Shown in pieces: positions 23,756 to 31,617 of a DNA stretch of 32,615 bases (its first letter is position 1; every line of letters starts with the position of its first letter). Source of the DNA: Azospirillaceae bacterium (lineage in GTDB: Bacteria > Pseudomonadota > Alphaproteobacteria > Azospirillales > Azospirillaceae); NCBI GenBank assembly GCA_028281465.1, contig JANQJV010000179.1:1-32615 (forward strand), written 5' to 3'. The position numbers and the translations under genes were made by a program. The notes below the pieces were generated by a model that saw nothing but the letters and a program-made list of their open reading frames with translations, had not been told where the DNA came from and ran no database searches.

Positions 23756-24169
23756 TCAAATCGCGATTCGCCGGCGCATGAGCACGCCGAACCAGGCGCC
23801 GACCACGATCAACAACTGACCAATCAGGCCATGCGGACCGTGGTCAGCCAATTCGACGGCCGTGCCCAGCGCCACCAGCACGGTGACGAGCCCCAGAAAG
23901 GTGTTGCTGGCGGCCAGTTCGCTGGTCGACAGGCGCAGGCGGAACCACTTCAAGCCGAAACGCAGCCCGACATGCGCCAAAAACGACGCCAAAGCACTGA
24001 TCGGCAACGGAAGAAAGGTTCTTTCCAGGAAAGCTGGCCAGCCGCCCACCGTGCCGAAAGCAACCTCGATCATCAGCCCGACCTTGAAGGCAAACAGCCA
24101 GATCAGGGCGTAGAAGACGAGGAAGATCAGCAACCCGTTCGCCAGCGCATTGAAGCCGCGGGACAACAC
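23756..24169 (-). CDS. Small integral membrane protein, unknown function
   Basis: A 137-residue protein with four hydrophobic segments: ALANGLLIFLVFYALIWLFAF, PLPISALASFLAHVGLRFG, FLGLVTVLVALGTAVEL and GLIGQLLIVVGAWFGVL. No family is recognised. The C-terminal RRR is a cytoplasmic anchor by the positive-inside rule. I chose the GTG at 24169 because GGGTGAGG lies six to ten bases upstream; an in-frame ATG at 24238 would add 23 basic residues without a ribosome site. It is divergent from the Sel1-repeat gene and upstream of bioM on the same strand. Confidence 0.62.
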   Translation of the reverse strand: MLSRGFNALANGLLIFLVFYALIWLFAFKVGLMIEVAFGTVGGWPAFLERTFLPLPISALASFLAHVGLRFGLKWFRLRLSTSELAASNTFLGLVTVLVALGTAVELADHGPHGLIGQLLIVVGAWFGVLMRRRIAI

Positions 24170-24421
24170 GGCACACCTCACCCGAAACCGCAACGCCGAC
24201 ACCGATTGGGATCGACCCCGGCAGTTTACTCGGTTCATGCGCCGGATTCGATCTTTCGCGGCTGTTCGGAAACCGCGGATGCACCCGGCCCGGTCGTGGC
24301 GACTGCGAGCGACTGGCGGTATGATGCGCGGGGGCCCCGATGCACAGGGGTGCACACACGACCGGAGCGTCCGGACGACAATGCCCGCCATACCGCGCCC
24401 CCATCCGTGGAGACGAGCCCG

Positions 24422-25600
24422 ATGGTTCTCTGCCTGCGCCACGTCTCGATGCTGTTGGTGTGGCTGACACTGGCACCCGGCGCCATGTCGGCCGAAGCGA
24501 CCAACCGTCTGTCCGCGGAAGAGTCCCGTCAGCGCGCCGAGCAGGCTATGGCGGAGGGCAACGCGGTGTTGGCGGCGCAGTGGTTCCGGGCAGCAGCACG
24601 CCAAGGCAACGCCGCCGCACAGGTCTATTTCGGCTGGTTGCACCGGCTCGGCCGTGGCGTTCCACAAGACGACCACGCGGCGCTCCGCTGGTTCTTCCTT
24701 GCCGCGGCCCAAGGCAATGCCGGTGCCGAATTCAGCCTCGGCACCATGTATGAGAATGGGCGCGGCATACCGACCGACAAGGCCGCGGCGGCGCGCTGGT
24801 ACCGCAGTGCCGCCGAGAAGGGCAATGCACAGGCGCAGAACAACCTGGGTTGGCTCTATCTCAACGGATTGGGTGTGCCCCAGGATGCGGCTGAAGCCGT
24901 ATTATGGTTCCGTCGGGCGGCCGACCAGGGCCAGCCCGACGCCATCGGCAACCTGGGTCTGTTGACCTACCAGGGCCGCGGCGTGCCGCGCGATCCGGTC
25001 GAAGGGCTCACACTGCTGCGTCGTGCGGCCGACCTGGGCGACCTGGAAGCCGCCGCCGAAGTCATCCGGCTCGAAGCCGAGCAGCAGCGCCAACGTGCCG
25101 AGGCCGAACGGCAGCGGCGTGCCGAGACCGAGCAACGCCGACGAGCCGAGGCGGATCGACGGCAACAGGCCGCGGCAGCCGCGCGCCCTCCCTCTCCCTC
25201 TCCCTCTCCCTCTCCCCCTGCCACGGCACCGGCCATGACCAAGCACCCGGGGCCGGTACCGCCGCGACCGTTCGGCGCCTGGCGGTCAGCCGCACCAGTG
25301 GTCGACATGGGTCTGCGCCAGATGTTCCTGCGCATGGACATCCGGGCCAACGCCGTGACCTTCCGCTACGACTGCCAATATCTGGATGGCAGCCGCCTGA
25401 GCGGCCGGTTCACGACGCGCGCCGAGGTCGGCCCAACGGCAATCCGCATCCTGGAACGCGGGCAGAGTCGGTCAGAAGACGCCAACAACATCTGTGTCGC
25501 CTCGATCAGGCCAGTGATCCTACCCTACAGCCTGCGTGGCGACCGTTTGACCGTGACCTTCACCGACAAACCGGTCAACCTGCGCCGTCTCGGCGGCTGA
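24422..25600 (+). CDS. Secreted Sel1-repeat (tetratricopeptide-like) protein
   Basis: A 392-residue exported protein. Residues 1-24 form a signal peptide (MLLVWLTLAPGAMSA). Four to five Sel1 repeats follow (about 55-215), each with the pattern A-x-LG-x-Y-x-x-G-x-GVPxD-x-x-x-A-x-x-W-x-x-x-AA-x-x-G. Then comes a charged, Gln/Arg/Glu-rich coiled coil (about 217-255), a PSPSPSPSPP linker encoded by a CCTCTC microsatellite, and a C-terminal domain of about 120 residues (FRYDCQYLDGSRLSGRFTTRAEV) that is unrecognised and beta-rich. Sel1 proteins often serve as scaffolds in signalling or envelope complexes. The frame is open far upstream but ATG 24422 has GGAG in place and begins the signal peptide. 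It is convergent with the barrel gene, 21 bases apart. Confidence 0.85.
   Translation: MVLCLRHVSMLLVWLTLAPGAMSAEATNRLSAEESRQRAEQAMAEGNAVLAAQWFRAAARQGNAAAQVYFGWLHRLGRGVPQDDHAALRWFFLAAAQGNAGAEFSLGTMYENGRGIPTDKAAAARWYRSAAEKGNAQAQNNLGWLYLNGLGVPQDAAEAVLWFRRAADQGQPDAIGNLGLLTYQGRGVPRDPVEGLTLLRRAADLGDLEAAAEVIRLEAEQQRQRAEAERQRRAETEQRRRAEADRRQQAAAAARPPSPSPSPSPPATAPAMTKHPGPVPPRPFGAWRSAAPVVDMGLRQMFLRMDIRANAVTFRYDCQYLDGSRLSGRFTTRAEVGPTAIRILERGQSRSEDANNICVASIRPVILPYSLRGDRLTVTFTDKPVNLRRLGG
25191..25214. repeat. CCTCTC hexanucleotide microsatellite
   Basis: Four perfect CCTCTC units (25191-25214), flanked by further C/T-rich sequence, code for alternating Pro-Ser between the coiled coil and the C-terminal domain of the Sel1 protein. 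Unit gain or loss keeps the frame, so it would change linker length only. Confidence 0.9.
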
Positions 25601-25621
25601 CAGGCACTTGCCAAAGCCAAC

Positions 25622-27112
25622 TCAGAAGTAGACACGCACCGCGCCCAGCAGACGGCCGGCTTCTGGCCGGCTACCGAATTCGCTGCGCCGCAGTCCCGGT
25701 GACAGGCTGCCAATCAGCGTCAGGGCTGTCTCGTCGTTCACGAAATAGTCGGCGCGGAGCTGCACCACCGCCCCGGCATCGCGTAGGCCCAACTGGGCCA
25801 GGCCGGTCAAGTCCAGATTGTCCACCCCGGCGTCCTCCCAGACGCTGCGCAGGAACAAACTGTGTTCGCCGAGCGGTTCGCCACGGTCGCGTGCGTAGCC
25901 GCGGATTGCCCACAATTGGCCACTTATGCCCGCATCCCGGTCGGCCGCTGCGCCCGTGTCAAACCAGCGCCGCCAGTCAGCCTGCGACAGGCCGGCTTGG
26001 TTGAATTGATACTCGATCGAGGTGGTGAGCTTCGCGAACCCGGCGGCATGGGTGGCGCCGACGGCGAGTTGCGAACGGAATCGGGCGCCGTCGTCGAGGG
26101 CGAACACCGTGGGTACGTCAGCAGGCAGGTCGCCCCGACGCCGCGCCGCCCGCAGACCGCCGCTGATCAGATCGGTCCGCCAGCCGCCCGCCCATTCCAG
26201 ATATGCCACGACGTCGTCGCCAACCGTCCGGGTCAGGTTGGTGCCAAAGAATGACCGTGTATCCTCGCGGAAATAGAGGAACTCCGACGACAGGTCACCC
26301 AAAGCCGGCGGCGCGACCTTCGCCAACAACCGATCGTCGGCATTGGTGCGCTCCAATCCAAGACCGATGACATCGGCGTCGGTCCACCATTCCCCGGACG
26401 CTTCGCTGATAGCCGGCGCATAGGCGAGCATGAGCGACCCGAAGGTCCAGACTCCGAGTGCGCGCAGCATGACCGCTCCCAGACGATTGTCTCGGAACTC
26501 CCCGGGATCACCGGAATCGGTGGTGACCACTGCCTCGGTTTTGAAGAAATCGGTCGGATTGAAACCGGTGGCAACACCGGACTTGAGGTTGATACGCCCG
26601 GCGTCGATGAACAAACCAGGCGCAAGGCGCCAACTTACGAACGCTTCCTTCAGATCGTTGCGCAAGCTGTCCGCCTCGGTCACCGACCGTCCCCGTTCCA
26701 GCAGGGCATTGGCGCGATTGGACAGGGTGAATGTCACAGCGTCGGAGGCCGCGAACACCGTGCGCAGATCCAGGCTGACGCGCGCGGTGAGCGTCGGACG
26801 GCCATGCGGCGGCGGCGGCACGAGGAGATCGTCGCGATCGGTGCGCCCCTGCGGGGCGACCTCGACGAACGCCGTGGACTCCCAACGGCTGTCTGCGGTC
26901 TTGGCGGTCGCCGTCTCCAGAGCGTCGACGCCGGGAGGTTCATTCGGCAGGGATTCCGGTTCCACCTCCGGACCATCGTGAAAAGGCACGGCCGGTGCAT
27001 CGAGCAATTCCGGTGGCAGGAAATCAAGATCGGAGTCTTGCGCGGCCGCCGTTCCACATTCGGCGGCCACCAACACCAACGCCAGAAAACCGACGGACGC
27101 ATGCCAAGGCAT
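25622..27112 (-). CDS. Outer-membrane beta-barrel protein of the ABC/LolA-like locus
   Basis: A 496-residue exported protein. The signal peptide is WHASVGFLALVLVAAECGTAAAQ, then an acidic, Pro-rich segment (about 25-70), then alternating amphipathic strands such as TARVSLDLRTVFAASDAVTFTLSNRAN, FIDAGRINLKSGVATGFNPTDFF and AGAVVQLRADYFVNDETALTLIGSL. It ends in VRVYF, the C-terminal aromatic residue recognised by the BAM complex. The AGRINLKSGVATGFNPTDFF block recalls alginate/DUF1302-type porins but I cannot fix the family. ATG 27112 lies five bases after the stop of the LolA-like gene, so translation is coupled. It would supply the outer-membrane end of the transport system encoded upstream. 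The substrate is unknown. Confidence 0.82.
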   Translation of the reverse strand: MPWHASVGFLALVLVAAECGTAAAQDSDLDFLPPELLDAPAVPFHDGPEVEPESLPNEPPGVDALETATAKTADSRWESTAFVEVAPQGRTDRDDLLVPPPPHGRPTLTARVSLDLRTVFAASDAVTFTLSNRANALLERGRSVTEADSLRNDLKEAFVSWRLAPGLFIDAGRINLKSGVATGFNPTDFFKTEAVVTTDSGDPGEFRDNRLGAVMLRALGVWTFGSLMLAYAPAISEASGEWWTDADVIGLGLERTNADDRLLAKVAPPALGDLSSEFLYFREDTRSFFGTNLTRTVGDDVVAYLEWAGGWRTDLISGGLRAARRRGDLPADVPTVFALDDGARFRSQLAVGATHAAGFAKLTTSIEYQFNQAGLSQADWRRWFDTGAAADRDAGISGQLWAIRGYARDRGEPLGEHSLFLRSVWEDAGVDNLDLTGLAQLGLRDAGAVVQLRADYFVNDETALTLIGSLSPGLRRSEFGSRPEAGRLLGAVRVYF

Positions 27113-27117
27113 CCCAA

Positions 27118-27897
27118 TCACTCGACCGGCAGACGCGGCAAGAATGCCCGTCTGAACCAATGATCGGGCACGTCGCGATAGGCATATCCACCGTATTGCA
27201 TGCGGGTGACCAAGGATTTGTCCAACCCGTCGATGATCAAGACTTCGGTTGGCCTGAGACGGCCGAGTTGTTGCTGCGGCCGCCGGTAATAGGCGATCTT
27301 GAGCAGGCGGTCACTTTCGGAAAAGAACCGCCCTTTGACTGGAAAAAAGCTGTCGATCTCGACCCAGTAGATAATGCGGAAATACGTCACGGTGTCGTTT
27401 TTGGCCCGCAGGCTCAGACGGTAACAGGTGCGGCGCTGTCGGTCGGCGTCGGTGATCGTCTCGGTGATCTCCAGACGGGCGTCGTAGTCCAGATGGAAGT
27501 TCACGGTGACCACGTCGCCATTCGAGGCCTGGCCCATCAACCGCTGGCGTGGCGACAGGCGCACGCTGGATTTCGAGGCAGGGTCGTATAGCCACATGTA
27601 ATTGCCGATCTTGAGCACCACCTTGCCACGGTCGCGCGGCGGCTCTGCAAAACGCACCAGCGTGTTGAATTGGCCGGTGTCCGGGTCGGTCTTGGACAGG
27701 ATGACGAGACGGTTTTGGCGGATTGCCCGACCGGCGCGGTACTCGGTCATCGTGTCGACCAAACGGAACGGCCGTTGCGGGTTGCGCACGGCGTCGGAAC
27801 GGGCAAGAATCTCCCGGGCATCGAGCGCCAGCCCGGCGGGTGCGCCCGCGGTGACGAGGACAGCGGCGATCAGCAGGGTCTTGACGGCGCGCAGCAT
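27118..27897 (-). CDS. LolA-like outer membrane lipoprotein-sorting protein
   Basis: A 259-residue periplasmic protein with a signal peptide (LLIAAVLVTAGAPAGLA, cut near residue 24). The mature part matches the LolA-like family often annotated as outer membrane lipoprotein-sorting protein (PF17131): LDAREILARSDAVRNP, a tryptophan-containing NYMWLYDPASKSSVRLSPRQRLMGQASNGDV, then YFRIIYWVEIDSFFPVKGRFF and a final MQYGGYAYRDVPDHWF. Such proteins have the half-barrel fold that shields acyl chains. GGGAG sits seven bases before the ATG at 27897. It lies between the FtsX-type permease gene (37 bases upstream) and the barrel gene, so a role as periplasmic carrier between the two is likely but not shown. 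Confidence 0.88.
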   Translation of the reverse strand: MLRAVKTLLIAAVLVTAGAPAGLALDAREILARSDAVRNPQRPFRLVDTMTEYRAGRAIRQNRLVILSKTDPDTGQFNTLVRFAEPPRDRGKVVLKIGNYMWLYDPASKSSVRLSPRQRLMGQASNGDVVTVNFHLDYDARLEITETITDADRQRRTCYRLSLRAKNDTVTYFRIIYWVEIDSFFPVKGRFFSESDRLLKIAYYRRPQQQLGRLRPTEVLIIDGLDKSLVTRMQYGGYAYRDVPDHWFRRAFLPRLPVE

Positions 27898-27934
27898 TTC
27901 GAAGCTCCCATCGTCGATCGGAGAGAGGCGACGG

Positions 27935-29335
27935 TCAGACGTGCCGCAGCGCGTCGACCACCGGCATGCGGGCGGCCTTGTTGGCCGGCAGGAGCGACGA
28001 CAGAGCCGCCAGCGCCATGAGGAGGACCCAGGCCGACAAAACCAATTGCGGCGCTTCCACGGTGACCAGCTTGAAGTCGACCGGATCGGCATTGCCGGGC
28101 GGCAGCCAGGTCAGGCCGGCGCCGTTGATGGCGGCGGCGGCAGCCAAGGCCAAGCCGACACCCAAGCTGGCGCCGATCATGCCCAGCATCAGCCCCTCGG
28201 CAACGAATAGCCGCCGCACGCCGCCGCGGCGCAGCCCAAGCGCACGCAACGTGCCAATTTCTGTGATCCGTTCCATGACGCTCATGGTCATGGTGTTGAC
28301 CACCGTAAAGACCACGATCACCCCCATGATCAGGGCAATGAAGGTGAAGATGGCGCGGAACAACCCGGTGATCTGGCCATACCGCGGGTTAAGGTCCTTG
28401 AAATCGCGCACCTCGAGCGGCAGACCCTCGGCGACGAACAACCGGGTCAGGTAGGCACGCGCCGCCGCCATGTCGGCCGTGTGCACGAGCTGCAGGACCA
28501 CAGCAGTAACCTTCGGCGTGCCACGGCCAAACACCAAACGCTGGGCCAAGGTCAGGTGCATCGCGATGAAGTTGTCGTCGATGACCTTGTTGCCTTGGGA
28601 TTCGGCCCGGTTGATGGCCAAGCTGACCACATTGGGTGCGCCACCAGCGGTCGCGGCCAACAGGTCGAGCTTGGGCCGCGGGTCGGTATGCGCCGGTTCG
28701 ACCGCATCCAACGCGGTCAAGTCGCTGAAATCCTCGTCTGGCACATCTTGGGCCGTGACCACCCGAGTGGTCAGATCGGCCGGCGGCGCCGGGCAATCGT
28801 TCACCCCGAGGTCGTCGCACAAGAACAGCATGCGCGCGACGCCGATGCCGATCACACCGCCCTCGACGTCGTCGTCGGACAAGGCCGAGGTCCGGTGGCG
28901 CCCGCTGCCAACACCGTAATCGTCCCAATGGCGCATGCGCTCGCGCTCCGATGGCACCTGGCCCTGGGCGAACACGGTCTTGGATGCATCTTCGGCGAAA
29001 TTGCCGGCAATGCCGGTGACGGCGAGGGTCGACGTCACGACACGCAGCTTGGGCGCCAACACCAGATCGGCACGGAGACGGTCGATCAGTGCCGCGTAGC
29101 CACCGATCCCGAACGCTTCCGGCTGGCCGGCACCGAAGTCGAAGTAACCGGCCCGGAATATCTGCAGATGGCCACTACGGCGGACGAACTCGGTTTCGAG
29201 CTGCAACATGATCATGGCGACATAGCCGCCAAACAGAACCACCGCCATGGCACTGACGATGATCGCCAACATGGTCATGATCGAACGGCGACGGTTGCGG
29301 AAGATGTTGCGGTAGGCGATGGTGATGGTGGTCAT
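27935..29335 (-). CDS. FtsX/MacB-type (LolCE-like) ABC transporter permease
   Basis: A 466-residue inner-membrane protein. An N-terminal cytoplasmic coupling helix and transmembrane segment (IAYRNIFRNRRRSIMTMLAIIVSAMAVVLFGG) precede a long periplasmic domain (about 45-320) and three C-terminal segments with the coupling loop MERITEIGTLRALGLRRGGVRRLF between them. The IAYRNxFRNRRRS start is typical of LolC/E-like permeases that act with a LolA-like partner. The periplasmic domain carries a cysteine pair in FLCDDLGVNDCPAPP. It overlaps the ATPase gene by four bases (ATGA). A permease of this type would probably extract a lipid or lipoprotein from the outer leaflet of the inner membrane. Confidence 0.92.
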   Translation of the reverse strand: MTTITIAYRNIFRNRRRSIMTMLAIIVSAMAVVLFGGYVAMIMLQLETEFVRRSGHLQIFRAGYFDFGAGQPEAFGIGGYAALIDRLRADLVLAPKLRVVTSTLAVTGIAGNFAEDASKTVFAQGQVPSERERMRHWDDYGVGSGRHRTSALSDDDVEGGVIGIGVARMLFLCDDLGVNDCPAPPADLTTRVVTAQDVPDEDFSDLTALDAVEPAHTDPRPKLDLLAATAGGAPNVVSLAINRAESQGNKVIDDNFIAMHLTLAQRLVFGRGTPKVTAVVLQLVHTADMAAARAYLTRLFVAEGLPLEVRDFKDLNPRYGQITGLFRAIFTFIALIMGVIVVFTVVNTMTMSVMERITEIGTLRALGLRRGGVRRLFVAEGLMLGMIGASLGVGLALAAAAAINGAGLTWLPPGNADPVDFKLVTVEAPQLVLSAWVLLMALAALSSLLPANKAARMPVVDALRHV

Positions 29336-30033
29336 GCTCGATCTCCGACCTGCCGGTCGACCAGAGCGCCGTCGCGGACCAAGAACAAGTCCTCGGCCTG
29401 CGCCATGACGTCGGGATCATGGGATGAGAAGATGAAAGTGGTGCCCAGGCGCTGCTGCATGGCGCGCATGAGCGTGATGATGTCATGGCCGGTCCGGCTG
29501 TCCAGATTGGCAGTCGGCTCGTCGGCCAACACCACACCGGGATCCTTGACCAAGGCCCGAGCAATGGCAATGCGCTGGCGCTGGCCTCCGCTCAACTCAT
29601 TCGGTCGCTGCCCGTGCTTGTCGGCGAGTCCGACCGCCTCCAACATCGCTTGGGTGCGCCGCTGCCGCTCGCCCACCGGAGTCCGGGTCAGCAGCAACGG
29701 ATATTCCACATTCTCGTAGGCCGAGAGGACGGGAATCAGGTTGAAGGTCTGGAACACGTACCCTATGGTACGAGCACGGAAATCGGCTAGGTGATCGTCG
29801 GCGAGACGTGCGATGTCCTTGCCGCAGACGGTCACGGTGCCGCGGCTCGGCCGGTCGATGCAACCGATCAGGTTGAGCAAGGTGGTCTTGCCGCTGCCCG
29901 ACGGGCCCGCGATGACCGAAAAGCTGCCGCGGCGCACGGTCAGACTGACCTCGGTCACACCGGTGACGGGCACTTTGCCTAACCAATAGGTCTTGGTCAC
30001 GCCGGAGAGGCGGACGACATCGTCCTCATCCAT
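29332..30033 (-). CDS. LolD/MacB-type ABC ATP-binding protein
   Basis: A 233-residue ATPase. Walker A GPSGSGKTTLLNLIG (about residues 44-58), Q-loop IGYVFQTFNLIPVLSAYENVEYP, signature NELSGGQRQRIAIARAL, Walker B GVVLADEPTANLD and H-loop FSSHD place it in the LolD/MacB family. The frame extends upstream to 30288, but that part is the tetR shadow; ATG 30033 has GGGGGC about six bases upstream and begins a standard N-terminus (VVRLSGVTKTYWLG). It is the first gene of the minus-strand operon, divergent from the TetR gene, with the GTACC-N4-GGTAC palindromes in the 151-base gap between them. Confidence 0.93.
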   Translation of the reverse strand: MDEDDVVRLSGVTKTYWLGKVPVTGVTEVSLTVRRGSFSVIAGPSGSGKTTLLNLIGCIDRPSRGTVTVCGKDIARLADDHLADFRARTIGYVFQTFNLIPVLSAYENVEYPLLLTRTPVGERQRRTQAMLEAVGLADKHGQRPNELSGGQRQRIAIARALVKDPGVVLADEPTANLDSRTGHDIITLMRAMQQRLGTTFIFSSHDPDVMAQAEDLFLVRDGALVDRQVGDRA

Positions 30034-30083
30034 ACTTGCCCCCAGGATTTCGCTTGGTGGCGGATCGTGCGCCGATGTATCTT

Positions 30084-30129
30084 GGTACCCACCGGTACGA
30101 TAACGGGGATATAGCGTACCAGTTGGTAC
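30084..30129. promoter_or_regulatory. Paired palindromes, probable TetR-family operators
   Basis: Two copies of a GTACC-N4-GGTAC palindrome lie in the divergent gap: GTACCCACCGGTAC (30085-30098) and GTACCAGTTGGTAC (30116-30129). The first sits inside a longer imperfect dyad starting TATC and ending GATA. Both lie between the ATPase gene and tetR, as expected for an autoregulating repressor. The same palindrome recurs at 30930-30943. Confidence 0.75.
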
Positions 30130-30184
30130 AGAACAAGCGGAAAATGGGCCAGCGCCAGCCCGGGAAAACAGGAAAGCTCTCACT

Positions 30185-30955
30185 GTGCCACGGACCGATC
30201 GTCGCCCGCAGCCGCAAACCAGCCGTGGGACCGGAACCAATCCGGCACACCCTGGCCGCCCCGCACCGGAGCACCGGCGGGATACCATTCTCCAGGCTGC
30301 CTATGCCGTCTTCGTGCGCGACGGCTTTGGCGCCGCCACCACACTTGCCATAGCGCGGGAGGCCAAAGCATCGAAGGAGACTGTGTATCAGTTGTTCGGC
30401 AGCAAAGAGGAGCTGTTCGCCGCTCTGATCCGCTGGCGCGCCGATCGCATGCAGGCGCCCTTGGCCATGGTGGAGCAATCCGGGATGATGGCAGAAGGGC
30501 AGGAATTCTTAGAACTCGCGGGTACGCTCACCGCGTTCGGCGTCGAATTTCTCACGCTGCTGACCCTGCCCTCGACCATCGAGGTGCACCGCATGGCCAT
30601 CGCCGAAGCCGGGCGAACGCCGCGCCTCGGCCAATTGCTGCATGAGGTCGGGCGGGCCCCCACGGCGCATCGCGTGAGCGCCTACCTGGCTCAAGCGGCA
30701 CAGCACGGCCTGATTGAGATCGACGACGCCAGGGATGCGGCGGGCACCTTCTTCGCCCTCCTCAAACGCGACATCCTGGACCGGCTTCTGCTGGGCCTGG
30801 AAACCCAACCGGATCAAGCCACTCTACGGGCGCGGGCGGCCCATGCCACCGAGCAATTCTTGGCCTTGGTCTCCCCGAAGACGGGGCTTTCGCACCGGAA
30901 CGAACCCGATGGTCCGCCCGCCGTTTTTGGTACCGATCGGTACATCGAAAGATAG
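30185..30955 (+). CDS. TetR/AcrR family transcriptional regulator
   Basis: A 256-residue regulator starting at GTG 30185 with AGGAAAG about nine bases upstream. The N-terminal 30 residues are a polar, Pro/Arg-rich extension. The TetR DNA-binding domain covers about 33-79 (TILQAAYAVFVRDGFGAATTLAIAREAKASKETVYQLFGSKEELF), with a typical recognition helix KETVYQLF. The C-terminal ligand domain (about 90-235) resembles AefR-like regulators (VHRMAIAEAGRTPRLGQLLHEVG). It is divergent from the ABC/LolA-like/barrel operon and most likely represses it; the ligand is unknown. The final residues, FGTDRYIER, are encoded across a third copy of the putative operator. Confidence 0.9.
   Translation: MPRTDRRPQPQTSRGTGTNPAHPGRPAPEHRRDTILQAAYAVFVRDGFGAATTLAIAREAKASKETVYQLFGSKEELFAALIRWRADRMQAPLAMVEQSGMMAEGQEFLELAGTLTAFGVEFLTLLTLPSTIEVHRMAIAEAGRTPRLGQLLHEVGRAPTAHRVSAYLAQAAQHGLIEIDDARDAAGTFFALLKRDILDRLLLGLETQPDQATLRARAAHATEQFLALVSPKTGLSHRNEPDGPPAVFGTDRYIER
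30930..30943. promoter_or_regulatory. Third GTACC-N4-GGTAC palindrome, inside the 3' end of tetR
   Basis: GTACCGATCGGTAC is a perfect 14-bp palindrome with the same half-sites as the two in the tetR-ABC gap. It lies 12 bases before the tetR stop codon, within the coding sequence. It could be an auxiliary operator for DNA looping or a chance match; no promoter is evident next to it. Confidence 0.55.
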
Positions 30956-30984
30956 GGCTGGTGCTGCCATCGCCGGCCGATCGC

Positions 30985-31018
30985 CCTGACAGACGAACTG
31001 TCCTGACAGACGAACTGT
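30985..31018. repeat. Two perfect tandem copies of a 17-bp unit
   Basis: CCTGACAGACGAACTGT occurs at 30985-31001 and 31002-31018 without mismatch, in the short gap after tetR. Function unknown; probably a slippage duplication. Confidence 0.9.
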
Positions 31019-31025
31019 AAGGAGT

Positions 31026-31075
31026 CGGCGCTCTCAGGGACCGACCGATCCGCCCCGATCGGTTCGGCGCCTTTT
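31026..31075 (+). terminator. Rho-independent terminator after tetR
   Basis: An inner stem ACCGATC/GATCGGT (31044-31050 with 31057-31063) and outer GGCGC/GCGCC pairing (31027-31031 with 31067-31071) are followed at once by TTTT. Orientation fits tetR transcription, and the convergent lipoprotein gene ends just beyond. Confidence 0.65.
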
Positions 31076-31086
31076 CAGCATGTTCG

Positions 31087-31467
31087 TTAAGCCCCCGGGT
31101 CCGCTGGCACCACTGTGGGCAGTACGATGAGATACCCCGGATCGATGGTCTGGCGCGGGTCGAGTGGTGTCTGCGCGAACGGTGTCGGCCCACAGCTCAC
31201 CCGGAGCGCCTGCGGATGCAGCAGCGTGCCATCGTAAGGTCGGTCGATGACGCGCGCGACTTGGAAATCCGGACCGCATTCCCCAGCAATCAGCGCCGCC
31301 ACCGCACCATCATCGTGGCGCCAGTCGCTGAAACGCACGCTGAAGGATCGCATCGGCGGCTCGCCAAAAAGCCTGACCGGATAGATGTAGGGACCGGAAT
31401 CGAAACTGCCGGTTTCACACCCGACTAAGGCCACTCCAGCCACGACCGCCAATGCAACGCCGCGCAT
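31087..31467 (-). CDS. Small putative lipoprotein
   Basis: A 126-residue protein with a lipoprotein signal peptide: MRGVALAVVAGVALVGC, lipobox LVGC with Cys17 as the lipidated residue, followed by Glu, which favours outer-membrane sorting under the Lol +2 rule. The mature part (YIYPVRLFGEPPMRSFSVRFSDWRHDDGAVAALIAGECG) has two further cysteines, in GECGPDF and RVSCGPTP, that may form a disulphide. I do not recognise the family. The frame is open to 31569, but ATG 31467 begins the signal peptide. It is convergent with tetR across a terminator and lies 150 bases downstream of the CBS gene on the same strand. Confidence 0.72.
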   Translation of the reverse strand: MRGVALAVVAGVALVGCETGSFDSGPYIYPVRLFGEPPMRSFSVRFSDWRHDDGAVAALIAGECGPDFQVARVIDRPYDGTLLHPQALRVSCGPTPFAQTPLDPRQTIDPGYLIVLPTVVPADPGA

Positions 31468-31617
31468 GCCGCACACCCAATGTCGCCGAACATCCCGACC
31501 ATAGCCCACCGCGCAGACCCATGGCGACCCGACACTGCCAACGCGACACCACACGGCCGCCACGTGCACCCAGAGCAGAGCACCGGCCGCCCATTGAAAC
31601 AGGACAGGACCTGGTGG

